Both the position numbers and the translations under genes were made by a program. Under the pieces are notes generated by a model. The model had not been told where the DNA came from. It made no database searches and saw only the letters and a program-made list of their open reading frames with translations. Positions 9,689 to 21,181 of a stretch of 64,000 nt of DNA are shown here, piece after piece; the first letter of the stretch is position 1, and each line of letters starts with the position of its first letter. Source of the DNA: Sipunculus nudus (lineage: Eukaryota; Annelida; Sipuncula; Golfingiida; Sipunculidae); contig CM049315.1 of assembly GCA_026874595.1 (NCBI GenBank), positions 60,264,889 to 60,328,888 on the forward strand. Reading direction: 5' to 3'.

Positions 9689-12408
9689 ACCTTGCTATGA
9701 GAGGTGGTCTTGGAAGTGTGGGCAGTGTAAAAATCAAGAGCAGGAAAGTTAGAGAATGTAAACCTGGCTATGAGAGGTGGTCTTGGAAGTGTGGGCAGTG
9801 TAAAAATCAAGAGCAGTAAGTTAGAGAATGTGAACCTGGCTATGAGAGGTGGTCTTGGAAGTGTGGGCAGTGTAAAAATCAAGAGCAGGAAAGTTAGAGA
9901 ATGTGAACCTGGCTATGAGAGGTGGTCTTGGAAGTGTTGGCAGTGTAAAAATCAAAAGCAGGAAAGTTAGAGAATGTAAACCTGGCTATAATAGGTGGTC
10001 TTGGAAGTGTGGGCAGTGTAAAAATCAAGAGCAGGAAAGTTAGAGAATGTGAACCTGGCTATAAGAGGTGGTCTTGGAAGTGTGGGCAGTGTAAAAATCA
10101 AGAGCAAGAAAGTTAGAGAATGTGAACCTGGCTATGAGAGGTGGTCTTGGAAGTGTTGGCAGTGTAAAAATCAAAAGCAGGAAAGTTAGAGAATGTAAAC
10201 CTGGCTATGAGAGGTGGTCTTGGAAGTGTTGGCAGTGTAAAAATCAAGAGCAGGAAAGTTAGAGAATGAGAACCTGGCTATGAGAGGTGGTCTTGGAAGT
10301 GTGGGCAGTGTAAAAATCAAGAGCAGGAAAATTAGAGAATGTAAACCTGGCTATGAGAGGTGGTCTTGGAAGTGTTGGCAGTGTAAAAATCAAAAGCAGG
10401 AAAGTTAGAGAATGTAAACCTGGCTATGAGAGGTGGTCTTGGAAGTGTTGGCAGTGTAAAAATCAAGAGCAGGAAAGTTAGAGAATGAGAACCTGGCTAT
10501 GAGATGTGGTCTTGGAAGTGTGGGCAGTGTAAAAATCAAGAGCAGGAAAATTAGAGAATGTAAACCTGGCTATGAGAGGTGGTCTTGGAAGTGTGGGCAG
10601 TGTAAAAATCAAGAGCAGGAAAGTTAGAGAATGTAAACCTGGCTATGAGAGGTGGTCTTGGAAGTGTGGGCAGTGTAAAAATCAAGAGCAGGAAAATTAG
10701 AGAATGTGAACCTGGCTATGAGAGGTGGTCTTGGAAGTGTGGGCAGTGTAAAAGTTAGAGAAAAGGAAAGTTAGAGAATGTAAACCTGGCTATGAGAGGT
10801 GGTCTTGGAAGTGTGGGCAGTGTAAAAATCAAGAGCAGGAAAATTAGAGAATGTGAACCTGGCTATGAGAGGTGGTCTTGGAAGTGTTGGCAGTGTAAAA
10901 ATCAAGAGCAGGAAAGTTAGAGAATGTGAACCTGGCTATGAGAGGTGGTCTTGGAAGTGTGGGCAGTGTAAAAATCAAGAGCAGGAAAGTTAGAGAATGT
11001 GAACCTGGCTATGAGAGGTGGTCTTGGAAGTGTGGGCAGTGTAAAAATCAAGAGCAGGAAAATTAGAGAATGTGAACCTGGCTATGAGAGGTGGTCTTGG
11101 AAGTGTGGGCAGTGTAAAAATCAAGAGCAGGAAAGTTAGAGAATGTAAACCTGGCTATGAGAGGTGGTCTTGGAAGTGTGGGCAGTGTAAAAATCAAGAG
11201 CAAGAAAATTAGAGAATGTGAACCTGGCTATGAGAGGTGGTCTTGGAAGTGTGGGCAGTGTAAAAATCAAGAGCAGGAAAATTAGAGAATGTAAACCTGG
11301 CTATGAGAGGTGGTCTTGGAAGTGTTGGCAGTGTAAAAATCAAGAGCAGGAAAGTTAGAGAATGTGAACCTGGCTATGAGAGGTGGTCTTGGAAGTGTGG
11401 GCAGTGTAAGAATCAAGAGCAGGAAAGTTAGAGAATGTGAACCTGGCTATGAGAGGTGGTCTTGGAAGTGTTGGCAGTGTAAAAATCAAGAGCAGGAAAG
11501 TTAGAGAATGTAAACCTGGCTATGAGAGGTGGTCTTGGAAGTGTGGGCAGTGTAAAAATCAAGAGCAGGAAAGTTAGAGAATGTGAACCTGGCTATGAGA
11601 GGTGGTCTTGGAAGTGTGGGCAGTGTAAAAATCAAGAGCAGGAAAGTTAGAGAATGTGAACCTGGCTATGAGAGGTGGTCTTGGAAGTGTTGGCAGTGTA
11701 AAAATCAAGAGCAGGAAAGTTAGAGAATGTAAACCTGGCTATGAGAGGTGGTCTTGGAAGTGTGGGCAGTGTAAAAATCAAGAGCAGGAAAGTTAGAGAA
11801 TGTGAACCTGGCTATGAGAGGTGGTCTTGGAAGTGTTGGCAGTGTAAAAATCAAGAGCAGGAAAGTTAGGGAATGTGAACCTGGCTATGAGAGGTGGTCT
11901 TGGAAGTGTTGGCAGTGTAAAAATCAAGAGCAGGAAAGTTAGAGAATGTAAACCTGGCTATGAGAGGTGGTCTTGGAAGTGTTGGCAGTGTAAAAATCAA
12001 GAGCAGGAAAGTTAGAGAATGTAAACCTGGCTATGAGAGGTGGTCTTGGCAGTGGGGCAGTGTTAGAATCAAGAGCAGGAAAGTTAGAGAATGTGAACCT
12101 GGCTACGAGAGGTGGTCTTGGCAGTGTTGGCAGTGTAAAAATCAAGAGCAGGAAAGTTAGAGAATGTAAACCTGGCTATGAGAGGTGGTCTTGGCAGTGG
12201 GGCAGTGTTAGAATCAAGAGCAGGAAAGTTAGAGAATGTGAACTTGGCTATGAGAGGTGGTCTTGGCAGTGGGGCAGTGTTAGAATCAAGAGCAGGAAAG
12301 TTAGAGAATGTGAACTTGGCTATGATAGGTGGTCTTGGCAGTGGGGCAGTGTAAGATCAAAAGCAAAACAGTTAGAGAATGTGAACCTGGCTGTGAGAGG
12401 TGGTCTCA
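9638..12408. repeat. 73-bp minisatellite, about 38 units, overlapping the GPCR 3' end
   Basis: Head-to-tail copies of a 73-bp unit (landmarks GGTGGTCTTGGAAGTG, GCAGTGTAAAAATCAAGAGC, AACCTGGCTATGAGA). Units differ at a few diagnostic positions (GTGTGGGC or GTGTTGGC; ATGTAAACC or ATGTGAACC) that are shuffled along the array. The last ~6 units share a variant, GGCAGTGGGGCAGTG, so the 3' end has its own expansion history. The first unit contains the last codons and TGA stop of the GPCR. Because 73 is not a multiple of 3 and most units hold TAG, the long frames here are not genes. The array would lie in the receptor's 3' UTR or just beyond it. Confidence 0.95.
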
Positions 12409-12581
12409 CAAACAAGCTTGGATCGTCCATGAAACATTTGATGTGTGTAAAGTGAATCTCCAGTTTAACGTAGCTTTATGGCATGTTATCCTTTTCCTTT
12501 GTGTCCCGAGTAAAAACAAACATATGAACTACACTGTACTGCTTAATGGAGTATTGGAGTAATTCAGTCCGGGTAGCAAAC

Positions 12582-12686
12582 TGTTAAGAAGGCTCATCCT
12601 AAAACGTGAGAACAGATTGTAGATATACTGTATGGAAGGTGTCGCCGGAGTACTGACAGTTAGCCGCCCCTACCCGCCCAATCACA
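12582..12686. repeat. Downstream member of the GPCR-flanking direct repeat
   Basis: About 90% identical to 8413-8516 and in the same orientation, 4.17 kb away. It lies ~170 bp after the minisatellite ends. Similarity stops on both sides at about the same points as the upstream copy. No second receptor follows, so this may be the remnant of a tandem duplication or a short dispersed repeat. Confidence 0.85.
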
Positions 12687-12804
12687 TAATTTGCAAATAA
12701 GTCGGACCATTTATATATTCTTTTCTTTACCTTCTGCTTTGTTTAGCAAGGTTTGTTTGGTTTCACCGCCAGGCGCTCGAAATGTACATCCAACTTCAAG
12801 TTTC

Positions 12805-12975
12805 AAACCCATGATACGCCCTCTGATTGGTCTAATTACAATTCTTTGCCCAAGATACGCCCTCTGATTGGTCTAATTACAATTCTTGGCCCATGACACG
12901 CCCTCTGATTGGTCTATTTACAATTCTTGGCCCATGATACGCCCTCTGATTAATCTAATTACAATCCTTGGCCCT
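12805..12975. promoter_or_regulatory. Tandem CCAAT-box array (~49-bp unit, 3.5 copies)
   Basis: Four copies of ACGCCCTCTGATTGGTCTA (the last reads GATTAATCTA) are spaced about 49 bp apart. Read on the - strand, each intact copy is a CCAATCAGAGGGCG box, the form bound by NF-Y. Three intact boxes at regular spacing could act as a promoter or enhancer in either direction. No start site or TATA box was identified, so the function is inferred. Confidence 0.5.
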
Positions 12976-13419
12976 GTGCCAGCGCTTGCTGGTTTGAGCG
13001 AGGGAGAAATAAAACGACTCCATTGAAAAGTGTCCACCGCGTAAGGAATTTAGGACTACTCCAGTTACAAAAAACATTTCTTATGTGTTATGTCTTCTGT
13101 GATGGCGAGACTAGTTTGCTTAAAAAATTTCCAGGGGCGTATATTATCATTTAACCGTGTGTAGGTACAACCTGCAGGCCCAAGTAATTTTGGTTTATAG
13201 CAGGATTTTAATAATGTTTACTCTCTTAGATGAGCAGCCTTATTTTGTATACAGTTGTAAAATGTATAATCCTGCAGAGAGTACATCATTGAATCTGGTT
13301 AACAGTCGAGTCACACACACTTGCTGCCAATATTTAGTGTATATGTGTTTACGAAGAGATTGTGTTGAAAGCGTTGGAAAGCCAAGGGAAGATTAATATG
13401 AACACTTCTGTATATTTGT

Positions 13420-13605
13420 ACCTCTATTATAGCTCTGCTTAGGTGACATGATGTTCGCTGAATGTCCTCTGATTGTGTCATTTAAGTTTAATGGGTCTAT
13501 TGAACATTGTATGTTATTGTAATTTTTACTATGTATTTTAGAGCCCTTCTGGAAATAGAATTTTATTCTGATAAAGGCTACTCTGAAAAAGTGGAAGATG
13601 TTGTA
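13420..13605 (+). repeat. Dispersed retroelement-tail-like repeat, copy 1
   Basis: A segment with CCTCTGATTGTGTCATTTAA, TTGTAATTTTTACTATGTAT and GAATTTTATTCTGATAAAGG aligns loosely with 38580-38745. The shared AAT(T)TTATT..GATAAAGG end looks like the 3' tail of a retroelement. No coding part is attached. Confidence 0.45.
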
Positions 13606-14299
13606 AAAAGTAAATGTATTTGCACCTGACGAATGGTCATCATAGTCAGTGATGTGTACCCAACTATCTTTTTGACTTATGGCAATATAAGCCACTTCCA
13701 TGCAAAAACAAATTCAGTCTCTGAAAATGTTTGAATCTAATATCTCAGTTTTACATATGCGACTGACAAGTATATTCGTTCAAATTGTACGTGTCTGTAA
13801 ATGTAGCTAGAAGATTAGATGTGCAAAACCGATGTGTAACGTGTCATAACTGTCATTGCCGCTGTTATAAATAGAAATAAACATATAAATGATATACTCT
13901 TAGTTTTTCTTCTGATCTTTTTGGAATCATTTGGTGAATTTGATTGTGATATCAGGTTTACAAATACAGAAAACACATCTCAGATACATGGTGATGTAAA
14001 TATGCAAGAAACCTACATATAAGTATTTACAAATGTCTTGGACAACATCAAAATATTCACGTTTCTTTGTATGATTTGATATAAATTAATTTTTATGTAT
14101 GAAAATGGAGGTCCGGTAGTTTTCCATTGATTCTGCTTTCTTATAAATATTTTCCTATATAAATAATTACACTGATCATATTCACACTTTCGTTGAGCTG
14201 ATCATGGTTTCGTGATTCATTAAACATCAAATACTTTTACTGTATATGAACATATGCTGACTTAACAAATGTACACAATTTTTATATACACTCAAAAAA
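13606..14299. other. AT-rich non-coding stretch
   Basis: I see no exon, RNA gene or transposon boundary here. Confidence 0.4.
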
Positions 14300-15309
14300 C
14301 AGATTGGTTAAATATATAACAAATTTAATTGGTTAAGCCAGTTTTGGTTGTTTTAACCAAGATATTGTTTATCTTAACCAATGCATTGTTAAAGTACTAA
14401 CCAAACCAGTTGGTTGTTTTGACCAATTTTTATTGGTTTACAGAATAAAATACTGTATGTAGGTTTAACCAATATATTGGTCAATTGACAACCAAAATAT
14501 TGGTTACTTTAGCACATATATATGACCAATTTGGTTGGTTGAAATGATATTGGTTGATTTAACCAACAAATTGGTAATTTCAACCAACTTGTAACCAAAC
14601 TCATTGGTCATTTAGACCAATTTTGATTGGTCGACCGTTTGGTTGCATATATTTAACCAATTTTCTTTGTTTAGTTAAACATTGGTTATTTTACCAACTG
14701 ATTGGTCAAGCACTGACCAAACCGATTTGTCAGTTTTAACATCAGACACAAAAGTGCTCCAAATCAGACACAAAAGATGCAATCTTCACTGGCTGAGGGG
14801 CAAAACATCTGACTTGTATGCGAGCGGTCACAGGTTTGAGTCCAAGACCGGGCAGAATTTGTGTTTCCTCTTGAAACCCACACCAGAGCAACCCGTGATC
14901 GAAGAATGACTTACAAGAAGACTCCCAATTAATCTGAAGAATATAACAACTAAAAAGGGGACTGAAAGTAGCAGTGCACACATTAATGTGTCCACTAGTC
15001 TGACCAATTTGAATTGGTTCATGTGACCAATTTATTATCTGATTTAACCAATTTGTTTTGGTTGACCTCCACCAAAGTACATTGGTTGAGAATAACCAAA
15101 TTATTTTTGTCAAACTGACCAATTTTGTTGGTTTAAATGATCAGCAGTGTTGGTTGCTCTGACCAAAATATAAGTTGATTTGACCAATACCTCTTGTTTG
15201 ATTACGACCAAAATAAATTGGTTGTTTTAAACAATAAATTGTTTGGACATATTTTGACCAATTAAAATGGTTGGATTCAACCAATTTTTTGGTTGATTCA
15301 ACCAATCTG
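14300..15309. mobile_element. 1-kb element built of alternating ATTGGTT / AACCAAT motifs
   Basis: Both outer parts (14300-14735 and 15000-15309) are packed with short motifs in alternating orientation (TTGGTT, AACCAA, GACCAAT, ATTGGTC) every 10-25 bp. The whole is bounded by inverted ends: CAGATTGGTTAAAT at 14300, and the complement of CAGATTGGTTGAAT ending at 15309. It has no protein-coding capacity. It looks like a non-autonomous, extremely hairpin-prone DNA element (or complex palindromic satellite) with a separate insert in the middle. I do not recognise a named family. Confidence 0.6.
14740..14999 (+). mobile_element. SINE-like insert within the ATTGGTT element
   Basis: This central stretch lacks the ATTGGTT motif. 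It carries a possible pol III A box (TGGCTGAGGGGC, ~14790) and a B-box-like GGTTTGAGTCC (~14832) about 40 bp apart, as in the head of a tRNA-derived SINE. No clear poly-A or target duplication is visible, so the boundaries are approximate and the call is tentative. Confidence 0.4.
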
Positions 15310-15654
15310 ATATGGTCTCCGAGATGTTCCTTTAGGTCTTATCGTCTAAAAAGTTATAAAATGTAAATTTTTTCTAATTTTTTTTAACTACCAGGTCATT
15401 GTTTGCACGAAACTTGAGCTCGATGCTATTGACAGTGCCCGTTAATTTGCCTTGTTTAATTCATAATACAAGCAAACACTCAATAGGCACAATAAAGCTT
15501 TTTATACCCATGGTTCATTGATATGACTTTCAGGGTCATAAAGAGCTTAAAGATATTTTGTTTAGTATAATAAACAGATCAGACACTGTCACACGAAGAC
15601 GCAAAGAAGAATAAGCTCTGAGAGGAGCTTTAACCGCTATAACTCCCCTAGGTA

Positions 15655-16110
15655 TCTATATATTAATAGCGTATATACAAGGCGATTTTTTTTATTTTCA
15701 TTATCTCCTCTGATGCCACCGTACGGATTGCCGTGATTTTCTACATACATATGCTCCGGGTTTGTCGGAAGAGATTCCAACTACTTTTATTTGCAATATT
15801 TGCGTATTACGTGCATATCTAATTTTTTTCAATATTTGCTCCCCCGCGGGCGCCTTTTTCATTGTTTCTTCGGGCCCGGTAAAACAATGGCCATAGAGTG
15901 TGTGATGGCGGGACAGTTTTACTACTGGGGCCATATCTGAGGTTTTCGTACATTTTGCGGTCACCAGCCCAAAATTAATCCCCATTGGTGTTCCCTTCTC
16001 AAAGGGAACCTCCGCGCAGGGATAAAGTCTATTTTGCACAAGCAATACCTTCACAGACGAGGTCTCGCATGAGGATAATGCTCAAAAGGGGAACCTTTAA
16101 AAGAATCATA
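15655..16110 (+). mobile_element. Helitron-like element, copy A (5' end clear)
   Basis: It starts TCTATATATTAATAGCG, a typical Helitron 5' terminus, followed by the shared subterminal block CCACCGTACGGATTGCCGTG and GGCCATAGAGTGTGTGAT. The block recurs in copies B and C. The 3' end is not clear; I place it where similarity fades. It contains no Rep/helicase and is therefore non-autonomous. Confidence 0.6.
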
Positions 16111-16548
16111 TAATTACCCGAACAGTAGTGAATGCAGTGACTGTCTTATGGAAAATATTGGCTCATCTTTCAAATAGGAATGGTCTTTGGAAGTGCGTGA
16201 TATTTAAAAAAAATATTCAGCCATTATATATACCCCATATGATAATGCCACCACGAACTTTTGCGCAGCGGGATTTCCCGACCATGTGAGTGCTCAGTTT
16301 TTGTGTGATAATAGAAATGCAATTATCTAGAACACATCTCAGCGCTACTGTACTACCATGCAAGATAACAGGTTCCTTTACTGGCGGATTGACGGGCTCG
16401 GAGGGCAACTTTAAATAGCAATGTTCAAAATAATATATTTTCATATTAAAATGATTTCATTTATCATATGAACTTCTCTGAAAATTTCTATGGCCAATCT
16501 TTTGGCTCCACTAAGATTTGTATACATAAAACCATACATATAATGGAT
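16111..16548. other. Non-coding stretch between Helitron copies
   Basis: No gene or repeat end that I can support; it may be the distal part of Helitron copy A. Confidence 0.35.
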
Positions 16549-16858
16549 TCGTATATTTATAGCGTGACGCGATTTGTGTGATTTTCCGTATCTCCTCAGA
16601 AACCACCGTACGGATTGCCGTGATTTTGCTCCGGTTTTGTCCGAAGACATTCCACCATTCGTACCGGAACGTATTCGTCCAAGTCACCCAGACCCAGGCA
16701 CAAGGTCACCTCAAAGACAGAACACTTACACCAAATGTCGTCTTCAAAGAGCTCTAATGACGGTAACATTGTACAACCAAACATTCAACTATGAAAGATT
16801 ATTTGACATCAGAACCAACTCTTTGCCCCAAACTGTGTAAAGCACGGGTAATTGCTAA
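16549..16858 (+). mobile_element. Helitron-like element, copy B, with possible captured segment
   Basis: The 5' end reads TCGTATATTTATAGCG and shares CCACCGTACGGATTGCCGTG with copies A and C. The 3' end is CACGGGTAATTGCTAA, matching the CTRR Helitron 3' rule and the 3' end of copy C. Its interior (about 16645-16835) is unlike the other copies and is open in one frame as part of an 88-codon ORF (16574-16840). It could be a captured host fragment; I do not recognise the peptide. Confidence 0.65.
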
Positions 16859-17974
16859 TCTATATATATTAATAGCGTAAGGCAATTTTTGTGATTTTCC
16901 GTATCTCCTCTGATACCACCGTACGGATTGCCGTGATTTTCGACATACATATGTTCCGGGTTTGTCCGAAGAGATTCCACCAGGTGTTATTTGCAATATT
17001 TGCGTATTACTTGCATAATTAATAATTTAAGTATTTGCTCTCCCACGAGCGCCCCTTTTCTTTGTGTCTTCGGGGTATGGTGACACAATGGCCATAGAGT
17101 GTGTGATATGATGCCAATACCAAGTTTTTCTCCGGGGGCCCCTAGGGGTTTCGCGGTCACTGGCCCGAAATAATCCTGATTGGTGATCCCTTCTCAAATG
17201 GCCAGCCAGTGACATTTCACAATGCATTCAAACCCGTCTACCATGTCCTCGAGGCCAATCATACAGCACTTTGAGTATAAGTTCACAATGTCTGGATAAA
17301 TATAAACGGATATTACCATCATAAGGATTTTCTGATATTATCTGATCGATTTTATGAACAATAAGGGGGGTTGGGTAAGGTAAGAACTGTTTTTTAGTTT
17401 AATTTTGTAGGCATACATTCTGTCCATTCATACTGCTGAATAATGATCCCTTAAATGACCTGAGGTCATGATCAGTTGAATATAATCACAGAAACTAAAA
17501 GAATCTGATTTTGAAGTGAGGCGCTAAATTGCACAATCACCTATTCGGCATTGTTTGTAGCCGGGGGTAGGCCTACGCCATCACCATTATCATCATGTTA
17601 TCTATTTGTGAGATCACTCATGATGATATTGACAGTTTTCTATGACCCTATCGCACTGGCTGGTGCACCTGTACATTTTACAATGCATGCATAGGGTATT
17701 GTTTACGAGCTGTTGGCGTTGGGTATTTGGCATTTCAGGGGCGTATCCAGGGTTTAGGAGAAGGAGGGGTCCAACCCAGTAGGAGTAATGACGAAACCAA
17801 AAAAAATGTCCCCAGGTCCGGAAAAGGGGGGGGGGGGGCAGGGGGGCACATCCCAAAAATTGGTCTAAAACCCTCAGAAATAGGTTGCGGTGGTTCAAAA
17901 AAAAAGGGGGGGGGGGCGGACTCCCTGGACCACTCCCCTATATCCGTTTAATTAATATCACGGGTAATTGCTAG
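16859..17974 (+). mobile_element. Helitron-like element, copy C (1.1 kb, both ends visible)
   Basis: It begins TCTATATATATTAATAGCG directly after the CTAA terminus of copy B and ends CACGGGTAATTGCTAG, followed by T as expected for A/T target insertion. The subterminal block matches copy A for about 300 bp. Its distal part holds a separate G-rich insertion (17737-17946). No Rep-helicase frame is present. Confidence 0.7.
17737..17946 (+). mobile_element. G-rich CAGGGGCGxATCCAGG element inside Helitron C
   Basis: It starts CAGGGGCGTATCCAGGG and includes poly-G runs at 17826-17838 and 17907-17916. The same start motif (CAGGGGCGGATCCAG) occurs at 33730, and its complement (GGATCCGCCCCTG) at 46685-46697. 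Such ends are common on hAT-like non-autonomous DNA transposons. The 3' end is not clearly inverted here. Confidence 0.5.
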
Positions 17975-20867
17975 TACCATATACTGTAAAGCTGTATTAT
18001 CTCCAGAACCCGTATGATGGCGACACCTGTCGGTGACAAATGTAAATAGCGTTTTTGTGAAAAAAAAGCATCAAAAAGTAAGAAAGTTTTCTTGTCATCC
18101 GACATCACGGCACAGCTTTTACGTATTCACTGATTGATTATTAGAATTTTTTTATTAATTATATAAAATTATCGACATAATCAGAGTTATATATTAATTG
18201 TACTTATACGTTTATGCATCAGTCAGCCAATGATACAGTAATAACTGCAATATACATTTAGCACCGGTTTCTAAAGGTTTCATTGTATGGTTAGAGTGGC
18301 AGGTATTGTTTAACAACACTTAATCCATGGCCACTTACGTGTCTCGGGGCCTAATTTGAGCATTTGATGAAGGTAACAGCGTTTTGGTTCGTCTGCTCTT
18401 ACGCTGTTTTACAGGACATGAACTGAGTCTTGTGGTGTATTCCTCAGATTCAACAACAAATATATGCACGGATTTCAGGTAAGAGGAACATATTTCCAGA
18501 CCCTACTGATTACCATATATATGACTTCATGCTGCTGCTACTGTCAGCACAGATGGCACACCGGAGCTGACGAAGATGAAAATGAATACTGAACTGTAGA
18601 ATGAAAAAAAAATTAAAGTGTTTGCATAATTCTTTAAATAAAGGTGAATTTATACATGGAACATTTCGCACCTTTAACAAATTTCGGTTGTTGATAGGTT
18701 TGCCCCAGAATAATTCAAATGGTAGCCTTACACTCTCACAACAGCGGGATTCCTTCAGTGCAAGGAAACAATTCCTAGTGCTTTAATGTCAGATTTCACT
18801 ATTACGCAAGCAATATTTCTGAATAGTCCAGTTTGGTCCACGTAAGTTGACATGATACTATGCTCGAGAGAAAAGACTGCCGATTCTTATATTGGTTCTA
18901 GAATACATATCTCTGCATAGCCAGTGCCTGCCTGACTGCCCGCCTGTCCTGTATATTTCCATCTGGTTGACTATATTCCAAGTGGTTCTAATCTTAACGT
19001 GACAGCTGTATCGTGATTAAGACAGTTCTATATTATATTAATGAGTTTAAAATATGTACCTTGGCCGGGAACAGTCTTTGTCACAACATCAAAGAGAACT
19101 TCTGTGGCCCTTTTGAAATAAGGATTACATGGCCCTGTAGCTTTAGTGTACAAACAAAACAATAAATCCTATCAAATTCATTCTCAAAAGAAAACGACCC
19201 CCTCGTCGCGTTTCGCCAGGAATAATAAATACGTCACAGGTGTTTCGTAGTTTCATAGGTATCCAGCAGATGGCACTAGCATAGCATATTTTAATGTCCA
19301 GGGGAGATGTGCAACTTTCAAAACATTTGACAGAACAATAGAAGTATGTAAGTCTAGTATCGAAATCTGGATCGACATTGTGTGCTCTAATAGAATTTTT
19401 TTGGTGTCATATAGTTAAAAACATTGCGACAATGGAGAGTCATATTTGAAGGTATAAATTACAATTAAATATGTAATATTAAAACAAACATTCGCCATTA
19501 ATGAGTCAGCATACATTCATATATTGGCAGATTCATTACCTCAACAGACGATTTGAAACTTCAATCTGTTCGAGCAAACTGTGTTTCCCTTTTGTAAAAT
19601 GATTTTCTTAAAAGATTATATTTTTCAATAATTTTTAATAAGATGAGCAGTTAGAAATAACCTAATATGGAAAGTTAGAATTTTACAATAAAAGTCAAGT
19701 TTATGTTTCATATCTGCTTAGACTCTTTTCAATGATCAGACAGATCAGATGTGTTCCTGCATGAGTAGCCATCTTTGGTTTAGAGGTCATATTTTTTAGA
19801 GTGTTTGTAACATGACATCATCGAATCAGCAGCTGTTAACTGAAGGTGTTTTGCCCGTGACCAAAGACCTTAAATGTCATAAATAGGGCTGATATGTTGT
19901 AAAACGTAGATTGTTTTTATCATATTTTAATATAATTCTGGCTAGCCGGCGGACTAGGGCTAGCTTCTCCATCTTTTTATCAGATAAGCTGACACATCAC
20001 GTGACGTGTTTCTGAAATGGATTACAGGAAAGGAATGCGACCGCTGGGTAAGGAGTGTAGTAATGCTACTAATTGAGTGAAGTCGGATGAAGATGAGTTT
20101 AGCATTTGTTCCGGGCATTAAGTATTGGTTGTAGCCCAGTGAAATTTTATGCATCATGTAAGGTTTTACGTAGGGCTATTTCGGCCCTCAGACATTAGAG
20201 AATTTACGACCATACCAGCGTCCTGGCTGTCAGAGTGTCGTCACATCCTCCAGCGAGAAAAGCACGTCCATGCTTATTCTCTTACACAGACACACGGTGG
20301 CGCTCAGCCTCTATCGTGGCCTGTGGAAGAGGATATTCCAGGCTCTGTGAGGATGCAAATATTTTTGTCATATCTGACAACGCCTTATGGCCTATAAATA
20401 TCAGTACGCTGTCACGTGACATAAACCAGACCAATTTTTAGTATACTGTCTATAATAACACCCAGCACGAGCAAGAAAATTTCCGTTTATTTGAGCATCT
20501 TGGTAAACCCCTCTGCATGTTTGTTGAATTTCTAACCGCATGAATACAGAAATGGCTCGCACAGGTTACTAGACAATCAGCCAACTTGTACGCTATACAG
20601 GAAATGACTCGTTGCCATAGAGACGGAGTTTCAGTTTGGGTTTTGAGTTCACATGTATACTTTTGTGTTAATTCATCATTCGTAGCCTAATGTTAAGATT
20701 ATGGGCTGTTTACCACGATATCAACGCAACATGACGGCAGACCACTGAATTGCATTCCTTCGTATGGCTAGTATCACAACTCAAGTTAGGCTTTCCTGTC
20801 CAATATAGGTGTAATATTATACTGAAAGCAGTCTGTGAGCCTGCTAGAAAAGACCCGTTCTTACCAA
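17975..20867. other. Gene-poor stretch
   Basis: Only short frames without motifs. I looked for exons with canonical splice borders and found none convincing. Confidence 0.4.
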
Positions 20868-20975
20868 TATTTACGCATGAGAAAGACCATTCAAATATAT
20901 AATTTAATAAAACATAGAAATCTTACATTACTTTGGCAAACGTTACCAAATTGCCTTATTCCTTGGTACAGAAAA
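20868..20975. repeat. Left half of a duplicated target segment (A)
   Basis: The sequence CGCATGAGAAAGACC through GGCAAACGTTACCAAATTGC and GTACAGAAAA is repeated at 25349-25460. In that second copy it continues straight into the sequence found here only after the 3.2-kb insertion ends (24209-24283). It therefore marks the left side of an insertion site. Confidence 0.8.
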
Positions 20976-21181
20976 CAAGGGACCCATGGGTCACGGCGCT
21001 CAGCTGATCGTGATTGGAGTATAAATGTTTCTCCACTGTGATACTATATCGAGTCGATAAAGCTTATGAATATCATGGACATGTTGGGCTATTATAAAGG
21101 AATGTAATGTATTATGTGAGTAAATGATAAATGAAATACCTGACTGATGGATTAATAGAGTCAAATATAGTGGTTTATTTT

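Noticed and set aside
9638-12408. Possible CRISPR-like or coding repeat array
   Set aside because: Units are directly abutting 73-bp copies with no unique spacers, the sequence is eukaryotic, and the period shifts frame with stops in most units.
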